Below, piece by piece: positions 35,477 to 44,801 of a DNA stretch of 54,853 bases (its first letter is position 1; every line of letters begins with the position of its first letter). The translations under genes were made by a program, and so were the position numbers. Source of the stretch: an uncultured Alphaproteobacteria bacterium. GTDB lineage: Bacteria > Pseudomonadota > Alphaproteobacteria > UBA3830. Where the stretch lies: assembly GCA_944390765.1 (NCBI GenBank), contig CALXQM010000022.1, positions 1-54,853 on the forward strand, in the 5' to 3' direction. The notes below the pieces were generated by a model that saw nothing but the letters and a program-made list of their open reading frames with translations, was not told where the DNA came from and did not search any database.

Positions 35477-36163
35477 TTAGTATTTAATATTATAGTTAAT
35501 TAATGCTCTAACTACGAATCCTTTATTAATTTTTTTTGCTTTTATTCTTGCCCATTCGCCTGTATTCAAATTATACCATTGATATGACTTATTTTTCCCG
35601 AAATGATATTCTGCTTCCAATCTTGCTGAAAAATTATTGTAGAAGGCTTTCTCTAGTCCTAACCCAATAAATGGGCTATATTTTATTATATTAGAATTCT
35701 CGTTAGTCTCAACTAATATAGCTTTAATTTTGGAATATCCCATACCAGCTTTAAAATAAAATAAATTATCGTTATTAAATACGTATCCTAATCTAATCCC
35801 TAGTTGTGGATTAAATCCTTTGCTTTCGCATTTAATACTATTAAGAAAATAATCTTTTTTCTTAGAATTGGAAAGATCGACTAACGCTTCCAGACCTAAA
35901 TAATATTTCCCTTCAAATGCTTTTCCGCACCCTAATACTATGCTCCCCATAAAGCGATTAAAGTTTTTGCTATCCCTCCATATAAACAAAGGCACATCTG
36001 AGTGTTGTGCATCTGCATCCATATTTCTAAAACTTCCGCCAATACCAAGACCACCATATATTGCGTCAAAGCAATTTTGTTCTACTACTTTGTCTGATAG
36101 ATTTTCAGCACGTACGTTTAATGCACATACTCCTGCTAATGCTATTAAGCCAAACTTTTTCAT
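35477..36163 (-). CDS. Outer-membrane beta-barrel protein (phage-borne moron)
   Basis: The 228-residue product has a signal peptide (MKKFGLIALAGVCALNVRA, cleavage near 19-20), alternating beta-strand sequence, and a C-terminal strand ending in Tyr (ALINYNIKY), the beta-signal for BAM insertion. It is an OmpA/Omp25-like eight-stranded barrel. It sits between the two virion blocks with its own orientation, so it is best read as a moron expressed from the prophage. Surface change or blocking of superinfecting phages is a known role for such genes but is inferred here. Confidence 0.8.
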   Translation of the reverse strand: MKKFGLIALAGVCALNVRAENLSDKVVEQNCFDAIYGGLGIGGSFRNMDADAQHSDVPLFIWRDSKNFNRFMGSIVLGCGKAFEGKYYLGLEALVDLSNSKKKDYFLNSIKCESKGFNPQLGIRLGYVFNNDNLFYFKAGMGYSKIKAILVETNENSNIIKYSPFIGLGLEKAFYNNFSARLEAEYHFGKNKSYQWYNLNTGEWARIKAKKINKGFVVRALINYNIKY

Positions 36164-36324
36164 ATTTATCTCCTAAATTTCTATACGTATAATTCTAATA
36201 TTCTTATTTATTGTTTTTCATCTTTTATATTTTAATAATTTTTTAACTGTTGCAATGTTGCAATATTGTATCATTTTCACCAAATAGGAAAAATAATTTT
36301 GTGTTCTAGTTTAAGATAAGGCAA

Positions 36325-36341
36325 GGGGACAAATTGTCCCC
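36325..36341 (-). terminator. Hairpin after the scaffold gene
   Basis: GGGGACA (36325-36331) and TGTCCCC (36335-36341) form a 7-bp stem with a 3-base loop, just after the stop codon of the leftward virion operon. No strong T run follows on the minus strand. Confidence 0.5.
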
Positions 36342-36350
36342 TCCCTTATA

Positions 36351-37202
36351 TTAATACCCTTCCCCATTTTTCATAGCAATGAGGGTTCTGAACTCTGATT
36401 GCACTGATTTATATCTAGGGTCGTGCGGATTTGTTAGAATTCTTTGTGTTTCTGGATCAGCTTTCATTTGTTCAAGACGTAGTGACGCATCCATTGGCGT
36501 TAAATTATTATATCCTCTAGAACCACTATCCATAGAAAGTTCTCCTATCGTCGCTAGCAAATTCATCAAAGGCGGTGACATCCATACACCATCTAACTCT
36601 TGCTTAATTTGATCTGCCGATAATCCTGTCAATTGAGGCAATAAACTATTAACACAAGTATCTACTGCCTGTAGTTTAGATTGATAGGCATTTCCCCACA
36701 TTTGCGCTAATGTCTGGAAACCATCAACTGCCTGATTAACCATTGCTTCATCTTGGCGCGCTGTCATTTCATTGCAATAATTATACAAACCCTGCGCTTG
36801 TTCATTAGTTAGTCCAAGGTTATATGTAAAATCTTTAATATTATCAACTTCTTCATCTGATAAGCTATTCATTTGCATATCAGTTTGTATATTATAGCCA
36901 GAGACATCAGCAGGTATACCAGTTTGCTCCTGCATCATTGTTGCATATGTCTGCCAATCATATTGAGAAAAGTCAGCTACCTTCTTCCCAATTAAACTTT
37001 CTGCCCCCATATATGCTTTAAGAAGAGCTTCCGGGCTATTGAACTTGGACGCTGTTTGTTGATATTCAGGAGGCAAATTCGCTCTCCAATCACCAATATC
37101 ATAACTAACTTGGTTATTTCCATTTTGGAAATTACCACTAACATTTCCTTGATAGCTATTATTTGCAGTGCCTTCACTAATATTTGCAATGTTCTCATCC
37201 AT
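36351..37202 (-). CDS. Capsid scaffolding protein (T7 gp9-like position)
   Basis: The 283-residue product is acidic and Asn/Gln-rich, with an unstructured N-terminus and WRANLPPEYQQTASKFNSPEALLKAYMGAESLIGKKV, a pattern common to podovirus scaffold proteins. It lies directly downstream of the portal genes. In T7 the capsid gene would follow, but here the capsid lies 7 kb away on the other strand. Its start overlaps the stop of the preceding small gene. Confidence 0.75.
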   Translation of the reverse strand: MDENIANISEGTANNSYQGNVSGNFQNGNNQVSYDIGDWRANLPPEYQQTASKFNSPEALLKAYMGAESLIGKKVADFSQYDWQTYATMMQEQTGIPADVSGYNIQTDMQMNSLSDEEVDNIKDFTYNLGLTNEQAQGLYNYCNEMTARQDEAMVNQAVDGFQTLAQMWGNAYQSKLQAVDTCVNSLLPQLTGLSADQIKQELDGVWMSPPLMNLLATIGELSMDSGSRGYNNLTPMDASLRLEQMKADPETQRILTNPHDPRYKSVQSEFRTLIAMKNGEGY

Positions 37203-37462
37203 TAGAATGTCTCCTCTTCCCTAACTATATTATAAATAAAATTCCCTAAATCCTTTTCAGCCATTTGCATTACAGCTAAAAATACACTTCGTTTGCCTTC
37301 ATTATAAGCATACTCTAAAGCGTCCTTGCACGGAGCACCTAGATTGTTTAAACAAATATCCGCCAAATAATTAATTAATTCTTGTCCGTCATCTGATTTG
37401 ATTAGCCTCTCTATTGCAGCTTTTCTTGCTATTAATTTTTTATGTGCTTGCTCCGCCTTCAT
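37202..37462 (-). CDS. Small protein between portal and scaffold
   Basis: The 86-residue helical product begins MKAEQAHKKLIARKAAIERLI. It overlaps the portal gene by 23 bases and the scaffold start by one base. No family recognised. Its position suggests a role in head assembly. Confidence 0.65.
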   Translation of the reverse strand: MKAEQAHKKLIARKAAIERLIKSDDGQELINYLADICLNNLGAPCKDALEYAYNEGKRSVFLAVMQMAEKDLGNFIYNIVREEETF

Positions 37463-39122
37463 CTATTCCAGCCTCTTTCAATTTTATAAAATTATCCAAC
37501 ATTGCAGCTTCAGTTTGTGCTTGTTGCTCTGCTTGCTGTTGTTGCGCTCTAGCCTCTCTGATCTGTTGTACAACTTCATCTGAATTAATAACTTCTGGAT
37601 TAACACCATATATCCGAGCGTCCATCGCAATTAATTGATCCAAGTTAACTCTATCTAATACAGATGGATCTGTTTGAGCACACTGTATTGTTTTCTGTAC
37701 CAACAAATCACTATCAACAATTTGTTGTGTCCTTTGCATTTTAGCCATCTGTCCAGAAAATGTCACACGCAATGTTCCAATTGGATCTGGCAATTGTTGC
37801 GGATCTATTCCTAATGAATCGTATGGGAAAGCCGGCAATTGCCCTATTTGTTCCAGCAATTTTAAAGTTCTCAAAACTGTTTTGTTTAAATCTTCATTTT
37901 CCAACATCACTAATAGCGGTCTAATTCGGCTAAATGCTTGAATCTTCCTCTCATTGACCTCTGTTGCCGTCATATTTGTTGATTCCGCTGGAAAAATATC
38001 CCGCGCAACTAAACCTTCTTCTAAATCATTTAGCTTAATATTCAAGTACTCTAAACCAACAGAAACATTGCCACCAAATTGCATTTGTTGAAATGTAGGT
38101 CTACCATTGGCGTCTAATCCTTGCACAAACGCTCCAGGTGTTATCTGTCCTACTGGAAGTGATGTTATATCTTTGACTAATGTTATTGGCAGAGTAGAAA
38201 AGTCTATACCCTGCAATATACGTTTGCTTAATCTATTGATAGCAATAATATCAGGCATGCTATTCCATACATAAGAACGCCCATATATTTCTCCTGGAGT
38301 TATGAAAAACCTCGAAACAACATACGGACTGTATGCATGTAAGCCTATATCTACAATATGTTTATTCGTTCTATCTATTGTACATGAGGCATAATTAACA
38401 CTAGGTATTTTCTCTTTTAATGGATTAGGAATAACATATTCTACAAATTCCCATTTCTTTTTTAATGCTGTAGTATCTTCCTGCGCAGCATATCTAATCA
38501 TTGAAGGATGAAGATTCTCGCCCCACAAGGACATAGCTTGTTTCGCAGTTAACATCAGTCTGCGATAATAGGTATCAATATCACCGTATCCAGATGTCTC
38601 AATGTACATATCCTGCATAGATACTGTATTAAATTGAATCTTGCCATTATCTTTTCTTAGAATAATTTCGCGACACGCCGTACCTAAAGTAAACCAATCC
38701 AGATGAAATGAATATGTTGAGCTGTAGAAATTAGAATCTGGACTGCTAAATAAGTTGTACAACATTTCTTTGCAAGAGAATAACCAAGTTCTTGCATCAT
38801 AATTGTTATTTAAGCTTTCTTCACCAAATGTTAAATTTAACCATTGAACTGAAGGATCGCATGCTTGAGAACTAAGTAGAGAGACAACTTTATTTATTTT
38901 CCCTGAAATAACTGAGGAATGATTCTTAATCTTGCTACTGGCAGGTGCTCCTGTTTTCACTTTGTTCATATAATCGCGATAATCAGGAAATATTTGATCT
39001 TGTATAGCTTGCCATTTAACTTCCCAAGCACTACGAGATGTTTTCACATTTTGATATTTTTTGATAATCTGCTCTGGTTTGAAATATTGATTTAACAACA
39101 TTCCAACAAAATTTTGGCTCAT
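37440..39122 (-). CDS. Portal protein (head-to-tail connector)
   Basis: The 560-residue product fits the T7-type head-tail connector: KTSRSAWEVKWQAIQDQIFPDYRDYM near the N-terminus, then WFTLGTACREIIL, MYIETSGYGDIDTYYRRLMLTAKQA, and ITPGEIYGRSYVWNSMPDI near the middle. The C-terminus is a Gln/Ala-rich coil (AQQQQAEQQAQTE). It forms the dodecameric channel for packaging and tail docking. It overlaps the preceding gene by ATGA. Confidence 0.93.
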   Translation of the reverse strand: MSQNFVGMLLNQYFKPEQIIKKYQNVKTSRSAWEVKWQAIQDQIFPDYRDYMNKVKTGAPASSKIKNHSSVISGKINKVVSLLSSQACDPSVQWLNLTFGEESLNNNYDARTWLFSCKEMLYNLFSSPDSNFYSSTYSFHLDWFTLGTACREIILRKDNGKIQFNTVSMQDMYIETSGYGDIDTYYRRLMLTAKQAMSLWGENLHPSMIRYAAQEDTTALKKKWEFVEYVIPNPLKEKIPSVNYASCTIDRTNKHIVDIGLHAYSPYVVSRFFITPGEIYGRSYVWNSMPDIIAINRLSKRILQGIDFSTLPITLVKDITSLPVGQITPGAFVQGLDANGRPTFQQMQFGGNVSVGLEYLNIKLNDLEEGLVARDIFPAESTNMTATEVNERKIQAFSRIRPLLVMLENEDLNKTVLRTLKLLEQIGQLPAFPYDSLGIDPQQLPDPIGTLRVTFSGQMAKMQRTQQIVDSDLLVQKTIQCAQTDPSVLDRVNLDQLIAMDARIYGVNPEVINSDEVVQQIREARAQQQQAEQQAQTEAAMLDNFIKLKEAGIDEGGAST

Positions 39123-39733
39123 ATTCTACCTTTTCTTTTTTTAACAACATCTCGAATCGGTACAAATCTCTCGCGATTATAAATCGTCTTATATTTTGCT
39201 AAATTTCGAGTCAAATTAGCATTTAAAATATCCGCTATTCCTGATTGTTGCATTGCCTCTTCTGTTTTCATTTGAGCCTCTTGTCTCAATTGCTCAAAAG
39301 TTGGAACTGAAACAATTGGAGGACTTGCAGTTGCTATAACTGGATTAAATGATTGCCCAGCTTGAGAGCCATACATTGCTCCTAAACCCCCACCTATAGT
39401 ACCACCATACATATTAGCCATAGCGCTAATACTAGAGCCTATGCCCTCTCTTAAGCCAAATGTTCCAAGTGTTGGACCAACTCCTTTGCCGAGCCAAGCT
39501 CCTAATGCATTCCCAGCATATCCTCCCAGACCAGCACCTAAACCTCCTGCGACTGCACCTCTAAAGCCTCCTCTCATAGCTCCAGCCGCTGCACCACCCA
39601 GAGCTGCTCCCGCGGGGCCACCTAAACCAAAACCAACTATCGGTGCTATAACCGGTGCTACATGTTTAAAAACTCTACCTGCCGCTTTGAAAGGCGAAGT
39701 AACTATATTAACAGGATTAAAACTGCCTCCCAT
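39119..39733 (-). CDS. Glycine-zipper protein, probable membrane-active virion component
   Basis: The 204-residue product has about 100 residues of Gly and Ala (GGPAGAALGGAAAGAMRGG, and more to about residue 125), a glycine-zipper type segment, and a basic C-terminus (VVKKRKGRI). Such segments insert into membranes. It lies between the acetyltransferase-like protein and portal genes and is most likely packaged with the inner virion proteins that open a path through the cell envelope. No named family recognised. Confidence 0.65.
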   Translation of the reverse strand: MGGSFNPVNIVTSPFKAAGRVFKHVAPVIAPIVGFGLGGPAGAALGGAAAGAMRGGFRGAVAGGLGAGLGGYAGNALGAWLGKGVGPTLGTFGLREGIGSSISAMANMYGGTIGGGLGAMYGSQAGQSFNPVIATASPPIVSVPTFEQLRQEAQMKTEEAMQQSGIADILNANLTRNLAKYKTIYNRERFVPIRDVVKKRKGRI

Positions 39734-40177
39734 TTATCTCTCCCTAATAATCGACCATACTACTGCATGATCTCCATTTAAATAATACGCAGGCAATATA
39801 CCATCCCATTTAAAACCTAAATGTTTCATTAGCTTATCTAATTTTGGCTTGCCTAGCCTATAAGTTGCAGATACTCTTCGATAATTCGTCTTTAACTCTG
39901 CGATAAAATCTTTCATTATTTGGTATATATCTTTATTGAAATTTTTAACAAGTTCAGTTGCCATATATAGGCATATTTCACAATTTTGAGGATGTAAATC
40001 ACGACATAACAATATACCTAAAATTTGTTTTCCATCAATTAAAGTGAATGAACCTTCTTGTCCTTCTAAATAATAGAAAAAGCCAGGCTCAACTGCCATA
40101 GCTTCATTATAATCGGTTATATCATACCAATTCATATTAAAACCATGTCTAGAACGATACTTGATAAGTTTAGGCAT
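39734..40177 (-). CDS. GNAT-like phage protein (T7 gp13-like)
   Basis: The 147-residue product looks like an acetyltransferase fold protein of podovirus virion operons (DUF2833/gp13 group): AVEPGFFYYLEGQEGSFTLIDGKQILGILLCRDLHPQNCEICLYMA, then VSATYRLGKPKLDKLMKHLGFKWDG. In T7, gp13 is needed for correct virion assembly. It overlaps its upstream neighbour by 8 bases. Confidence 0.7.
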   Translation of the reverse strand: MPKLIKYRSRHGFNMNWYDITDYNEAMAVEPGFFYYLEGQEGSFTLIDGKQILGILLCRDLHPQNCEICLYMATELVKNFNKDIYQIMKDFIAELKTNYRRVSATYRLGKPKLDKLMKHLGFKWDGILPAYYLNGDHAVVWSIIRER

Positions 40178-40904
40178 TGTCGTTCCTCATTAAGATATTA
40201 TGGAAAAAATCGTCATGACCTCTTGCTATAGGCGCAGTACTCATAGCTTTTCCTTGCAATGATTTTTGCAACTTATTGACTGCATTAACTAACGCTTCTG
40301 GTTTGGAATTCACAGTGAGTCTTTGTGGTTGAGGTCTTTGTCTGAATAATGATGATATTTTGTGTATTCTATTAATTGTATCTTTTCTGTCTTGAATATT
40401 TTGCTTAAAAGCTTGAATTGTGAGTCTATTATTTCTATTTGTTATATCCTTTTGGAACTTTTCAACTTTAATTGCATTATCATATTTATTTTTTAGGTGA
40501 ATAAATTCTACAGAACTAATTAAATTGTTTAAACCTTGTGTCACTTGCTGTGCATATTGATTTCTAAGATTTGATAATTTTTGTTGAAATAATACTTCAG
40601 CAGTATAAGGGGTATGTCTATTATAATCTTCATATGCGCCACGATCGGCATATGGATTATCATATTCATTAATATTCCTATTGTATTGGACTCTAGTATG
40701 TATTCGATTGTTTAAATAAATTCTAAGGCCAAAGCCTTGACCATACCTACGTTGAACTCTCTCGGTTCTAATATTATCGAGATTTGAGCTGTTTTGAACT
40801 ATTGTATTAAGATTATTCCTGAGGGCTTGTGTGCGTTTATTATTAGCAACAGACGGATGATTCAATATTCCATTGATATAGTCAATCTGCTCTTGTCCGT
40901 ACAT
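40170..40904 (-). CDS. Inner virion protein candidate, Asn/Arg-rich
   Basis: The 244-residue product is rich in Asn, Arg and Gln with predicted coiled-coil stretches (about 105-185). It begins MYGQEQIDYINGILNHPSV. No family recognised. It is located between the tail fibre and the gp13-like gene, so it is most likely a virion or assembly factor. Confidence 0.6.
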   Translation of the reverse strand: MYGQEQIDYINGILNHPSVANNKRTQALRNNLNTIVQNSSNLDNIRTERVQRRYGQGFGLRIYLNNRIHTRVQYNRNINEYDNPYADRGAYEDYNRHTPYTAEVLFQQKLSNLRNQYAQQVTQGLNNLISSVEFIHLKNKYDNAIKVEKFQKDITNRNNRLTIQAFKQNIQDRKDTINRIHKISSLFRQRPQPQRLTVNSKPEALVNAVNKLQKSLQGKAMSTAPIARGHDDFFHNILMRNDNA

Positions 40905-40967
40905 GCTTTTGCCTTCTATATACGAACATTATAAAGTATCAACAATACAAATACCAAATACCGTTAT

Positions 40968-43900
40968 TTAGCTATTTAATAACGTCTTAAGAGTAGATAC
41001 ATCTACAGATAACGTCCCATCTTCTGACAGAACTAATCCACTTCCAATTTTAATTTCCACACTTTGAGACAAAACATTAGCACTCCAAGCTGTTTTGCCA
41101 TAATAACCTACAGCGACAAACATGTTATTCCCATATGCAATACTCTGCCACGCTCCATCTGATATAGAACCATCATTGAATGCCTTGCCATCTGTGCTCC
41201 AGGCTGTTTTGCCATTATTGCTAACGGCCACAAACATACCATTCCCATATGTGATACCAAACCAATTTTTAGCTGATATAGAACCATCAGTGAATGTCTT
41301 GCCATCTGTGCTCCAGGCTGTTTTGCCATCACTGCTAACGGCCACAAACATGTTATTCCCATATGTGATGCTATACCACATCCCGTATGATATAGACCCG
41401 TCAGTGAATGTCTTGCCGTCTGTACTCCAGGCTGTTTTGCCATCACCGCTAACGGCAACAAACATACCATTCCCATATGTAATGCTACGCCATCCCCAAG
41501 ATGATATAGAACCATCAGTGAATGTCTTGCCATCTGTGCTCCAGGCTGTTTTGCCATCAGAATTATTTATCGCAACAAACATGTTATTCCCATATGTGAT
41601 GCTATACCACGTCCCGTCTGATATAGACCCATCAGTGAATGTCTTGCCATCTGTGCTCCAGGCTGTTGCATTAGAATTGCTAACTGAGACATACATACCA
41701 TTGCCATATGTAATGCTAGTCCATGTGTTATTAGATATGCTTCCATCGCAGAATATCTTGCCAAACTGAGCCTCTCCTGCCACAGATAACGTTCCATCCT
41801 CTGTCACTGATAATCCAGTTCCAACCTTAATTCCACCTAGTGTAGATGCTGTTGCAGGCGGTAAAGTATATGTTCCTCCATTAACCGCAGAAATGACTCC
41901 ATTATCTACAGTTATAGTTGTACCATCTGGTTGTACAATTCCTAATTGTTCTGTAGTCGCAGGATATATTTCTATAAAATTATCATTTGTTATTCTAGCT
42001 TGCTTATTAGAGTCTATTGGCAGAATAATATCACTTATATTAACTTTCCTTAAAGTTGTATCATCAGAAAAGTATAATTCATCATCTATAATGAAAAAAT
42101 ATATACCAGATGCCGCTACGCTATTATAATCTGTATTTCTGACATATGTTGAAAATGTGCTGTCAATAGAATAAAAAAACCATCCATTCCAGTCAGACAC
42201 AAAATACATTCCTTTATATATAGCAATTTGAGCACCATTTACAGCATTATTAATATGCTTTTTTTCATAGTTAATACCATCCAAACTAAGCCATATATAA
42301 CTTCCAGAAACATATAAAGCCTTGTAATAGTTATTATTATTGCAAGTTAAATAGCTAGGATAAGTATCCGAACTTTCCCCTTCTTCATAACTAAAACTAG
42401 AACAACTTAAATCATTTGAATATGCTAATTTCTCTCCGTTAAAATCAGTTAAAATGACACGGTTTCCTATTTTGTAGGCATTCCGCCAATACCCATGTAT
42501 ACCTATACTAGAATTATTCCAACTAATACCATCATTAGATATGATACAATATTCTTGATCACACGTCACACACCATACTTGACCTGTCCAGATTATACTA
42601 CGACAAGGCGCTCCTACAACTTCTGATGAATAAGTGAAACCAGATACTTTATTCCAGCTCTCTCCATTATCAGAAGATTGATATAATGTGTTATTAGTCA
42701 AAGCCATAACTATATTATTTTTAGACGCTATAGATACATATTCATATTCTTCTTCCGTTAGCTCAGGCAGGTTTTTAATATCAAATGTTTTAAAAGTTCT
42801 GTCATATCTTAAAATTTTATGACCTGTAATTTTCCAAAAACAATATTCATCATTTTCAGCATATGGACCATCAATAGCAGCGCCATCTAATAAAGATGTC
42901 ACTTCTTTAATTTCTTCAATAGTTAATTTAATTTCATTAAATTTTTGTACCTTAACGGTTTCTGACGCCTCATTATATTCTATATTATCTCCTTCAAATG
43001 TTAACTTTTGTACTAAATCAGAATATTTTCCACTAAATACTACTTTAGGAAGGGCAAAATTTTGTTCATTTATTTGAATAGTCCAAGCTTCTAAAAGATC
43101 TCCTCCTATTGGACATATAAAAATATCATTGACTACACCACAAGCACTAGGATAAATCATATACATTGTACTAGCGATAGTTTCTGGTCCAGAATACAAA
43201 ATATTTTTCAAATCTTTTGTATATCCAAATCCTTTAATCATTGCCAATGGAAATGTATATATTCCATTATGATACAGCAAACTCGTGCTCATATAATATT
43301 CTTGTTTAGCCGTTTCCTGATCTATTGGATTAACGCAAGTCCATTGTGTTCCATCAATTGATTTGAAAAAACCTGTTTTTTCCGAATTAGCACCAAATGC
43401 CGCAAAACCATCCTCATCAGAGCACAAATTAATTGACATAAATTCTACAGGTTCCCATGTACCTGTCTTAGGTGAACCTGTACATTTATATGTCATAAAT
43501 TCACCTGTATTCCCAACCCATATTCCATTTTTCTCGCAAATCGAAAATGCTTGATCGAAAAAGTTAGTACATAAATTCCAGTTAAGACCATCAGAAGACC
43601 AAATAGCTTTTTCTCCATGGGCATTATCACCAGAAAATGCTAACCATATTTGCTCTGTTTCCGACCAAGTTATGATAGGATAACGCAGTTTCATTGGCAA
43701 TTCTGTTTCTGATAATGTCCAATCTTCACCATTATTATTTGAATATGCTAATTTTTTCCCTTCTAAAGCGAACATAAAACCTGTTTTTCCAGATACGCCC
43801 CAACTGGTTTCTCCAACTGAAGGCATATTGCGATAATTCCAGGATAGACCATCTGTTGTATAGGCTAATTCACTTTTATCCGCAGTATAATATACATTAT

Positions 43901-44801
43901 CTATGACTACAGATTGGGTATAATTGCTTTTTATAGTTGTACTTTTAAATTCTGGTACAACTATTTGGTTTAATTCAATTTCATTTTTTTCATTAATTTT
44001 AGCTTGAGTACCATCATTAATTTTATCCTGTTTTGTATCTAATTCAGTCTTATCCGCCTTCATATCATTTAAAGTCTTTCCCATGTTAGCCGATAGAGCT
44101 TTGTCGGTTGAACTGTCATTTAGATTATCTATTATTTCGGTTGTAAAAGCACTTCTATCTATGAACTCAACATCGCCGTCATCATTATCATTAAAAGCAA
44201 GAACTTTCCCTCGTCTATCAACAAGCTTTAATTCAAAAGTTGGATTTGAAGGCTCTCCTGAGCTTTGGCGCAAAGCGTTCTCCGCCGACTCTATGTTATC
44301 TACAAATGTTAAATAACCTTGCTGGTCGCATTTAAAAAATTTGTTTGCACGTTCAGTTGCCGACGCCATTAATAACGCGTTATCAGCTAAAACTTCATCT
44401 TTTGGCACCCTAATAGTTCTATTTTCAAACATGTTGTCTTGGCATATCATGGTTAATTTGTCTAATGCCTGTTCAGTTGTATCAGCAAATACTGTTTGAG
44501 AATCAAATTTAGTTTCTTGCGATAAGGGAACGTCGCGATAAATGCATAAATTTAATAGTTCAGAATATTCTTCTAAAATAACAATCGTTCCAAAAACACC
44601 ATTAGTACCATCTGAACTTTCAACTCTATAATCAGTATCTAATACAAGTATTTGAGAGGTACCGTCTTGAAAGCGTATTGACACTCTTATGTTTTCATCA
44701 TCATCTCCATACTGAAAATTAATGTTAAAAACATCATCAACATTGATTTCTGTTAATTTATAAGTGATTTTAGCTTCTTCTTCACGAACTTCTATTGTCA
44801 T
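40968..44801 (-). CDS. Tail fibre with T7-type anchor and Asp-box repeats
   Basis: The 1277-residue product has an N-terminal anchor like T7 gp17 (VFNINFQYGDDDENIRVSIRF, LCIYRDVPLSQETKFD, AFADTTEQALDKL-type), then a coiled segment (about 230-275), then many Asp-box motifs (SSDGLNWN, SNNNGEDW, SSDNGESWNK, SNDGISWNN) that indicate a sialidase-like beta-propeller. The C-terminal third has six repeats of about 38 residues with core TAWSTDGKTFTDGSIS (residues about 1015-1245). It is the host receptor-binding protein. The start overlaps the stop of the upstream gene by ATGA. Confidence 0.93.
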   Translation of the reverse strand: MTIEVREEEAKITYKLTEINVDDVFNINFQYGDDDENIRVSIRFQDGTSQILVLDTDYRVESSDGTNGVFGTIVILEEYSELLNLCIYRDVPLSQETKFDSQTVFADTTEQALDKLTMICQDNMFENRTIRVPKDEVLADNALLMASATERANKFFKCDQQGYLTFVDNIESAENALRQSSGEPSNPTFELKLVDRRGKVLAFNDNDDGDVEFIDRSAFTTEIIDNLNDSSTDKALSANMGKTLNDMKADKTELDTKQDKINDGTQAKINEKNEIELNQIVVPEFKSTTIKSNYTQSVVIDNVYYTADKSELAYTTDGLSWNYRNMPSVGETSWGVSGKTGFMFALEGKKLAYSNNNGEDWTLSETELPMKLRYPIITWSETEQIWLAFSGDNAHGEKAIWSSDGLNWNLCTNFFDQAFSICEKNGIWVGNTGEFMTYKCTGSPKTGTWEPVEFMSINLCSDEDGFAAFGANSEKTGFFKSIDGTQWTCVNPIDQETAKQEYYMSTSLLYHNGIYTFPLAMIKGFGYTKDLKNILYSGPETIASTMYMIYPSACGVVNDIFICPIGGDLLEAWTIQINEQNFALPKVVFSGKYSDLVQKLTFEGDNIEYNEASETVKVQKFNEIKLTIEEIKEVTSLLDGAAIDGPYAENDEYCFWKITGHKILRYDRTFKTFDIKNLPELTEEEYEYVSIASKNNIVMALTNNTLYQSSDNGESWNKVSGFTYSSEVVGAPCRSIIWTGQVWCVTCDQEYCIISNDGISWNNSSIGIHGYWRNAYKIGNRVILTDFNGEKLAYSNDLSCSSFSYEEGESSDTYPSYLTCNNNNYYKALYVSGSYIWLSLDGINYEKKHINNAVNGAQIAIYKGMYFVSDWNGWFFYSIDSTFSTYVRNTDYNSVAASGIYFFIIDDELYFSDDTTLRKVNISDIILPIDSNKQARITNDNFIEIYPATTEQLGIVQPDGTTITVDNGVISAVNGGTYTLPPATASTLGGIKVGTGLSVTEDGTLSVAGEAQFGKIFCDGSISNNTWTSITYGNGMYVSVSNSNATAWSTDGKTFTDGSISDGTWYSITYGNNMFVAINNSDGKTAWSTDGKTFTDGSISSWGWRSITYGNGMFVAVSGDGKTAWSTDGKTFTDGSISYGMWYSITYGNNMFVAVSSDGKTAWSTDGKTFTDGSISAKNWFGITYGNGMFVAVSNNGKTAWSTDGKAFNDGSISDGAWQSIAYGNNMFVAVGYYGKTAWSANVLSQSVEIKIGSGLVLSEDGTLSVDVSTLKTLLNS
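41080..41765 (-). repeat. Six tandem 114-bp repeats in the tail fibre gene
   Basis: The shared phrase GAATGTCTTGCCATCTGTGC recurs at about 41178, 41292, 41406, 41520 and 41637, spacing 114, 114, 114 and 117 bp. Conserved blocks are almost identical in DNA, including silent sites. The residues after DGSIS differ between units: NNTWTS, DGTWYS, SWGWRS, YGMWYS, AKNWFG, DGAWQS. Confidence 0.95.

Noticed and set aside
41080-41765. Diversity-generating retroelement variable region
   Set aside because: Differences between units are not limited to adenine positions, and no reverse transcriptase or template repeat is visible.
41122-41769. 215-residue open frame on the plus strand
   Set aside because: It is the antisense of the tail fibre repeats and stays open only because the repeat has no stop in that frame.
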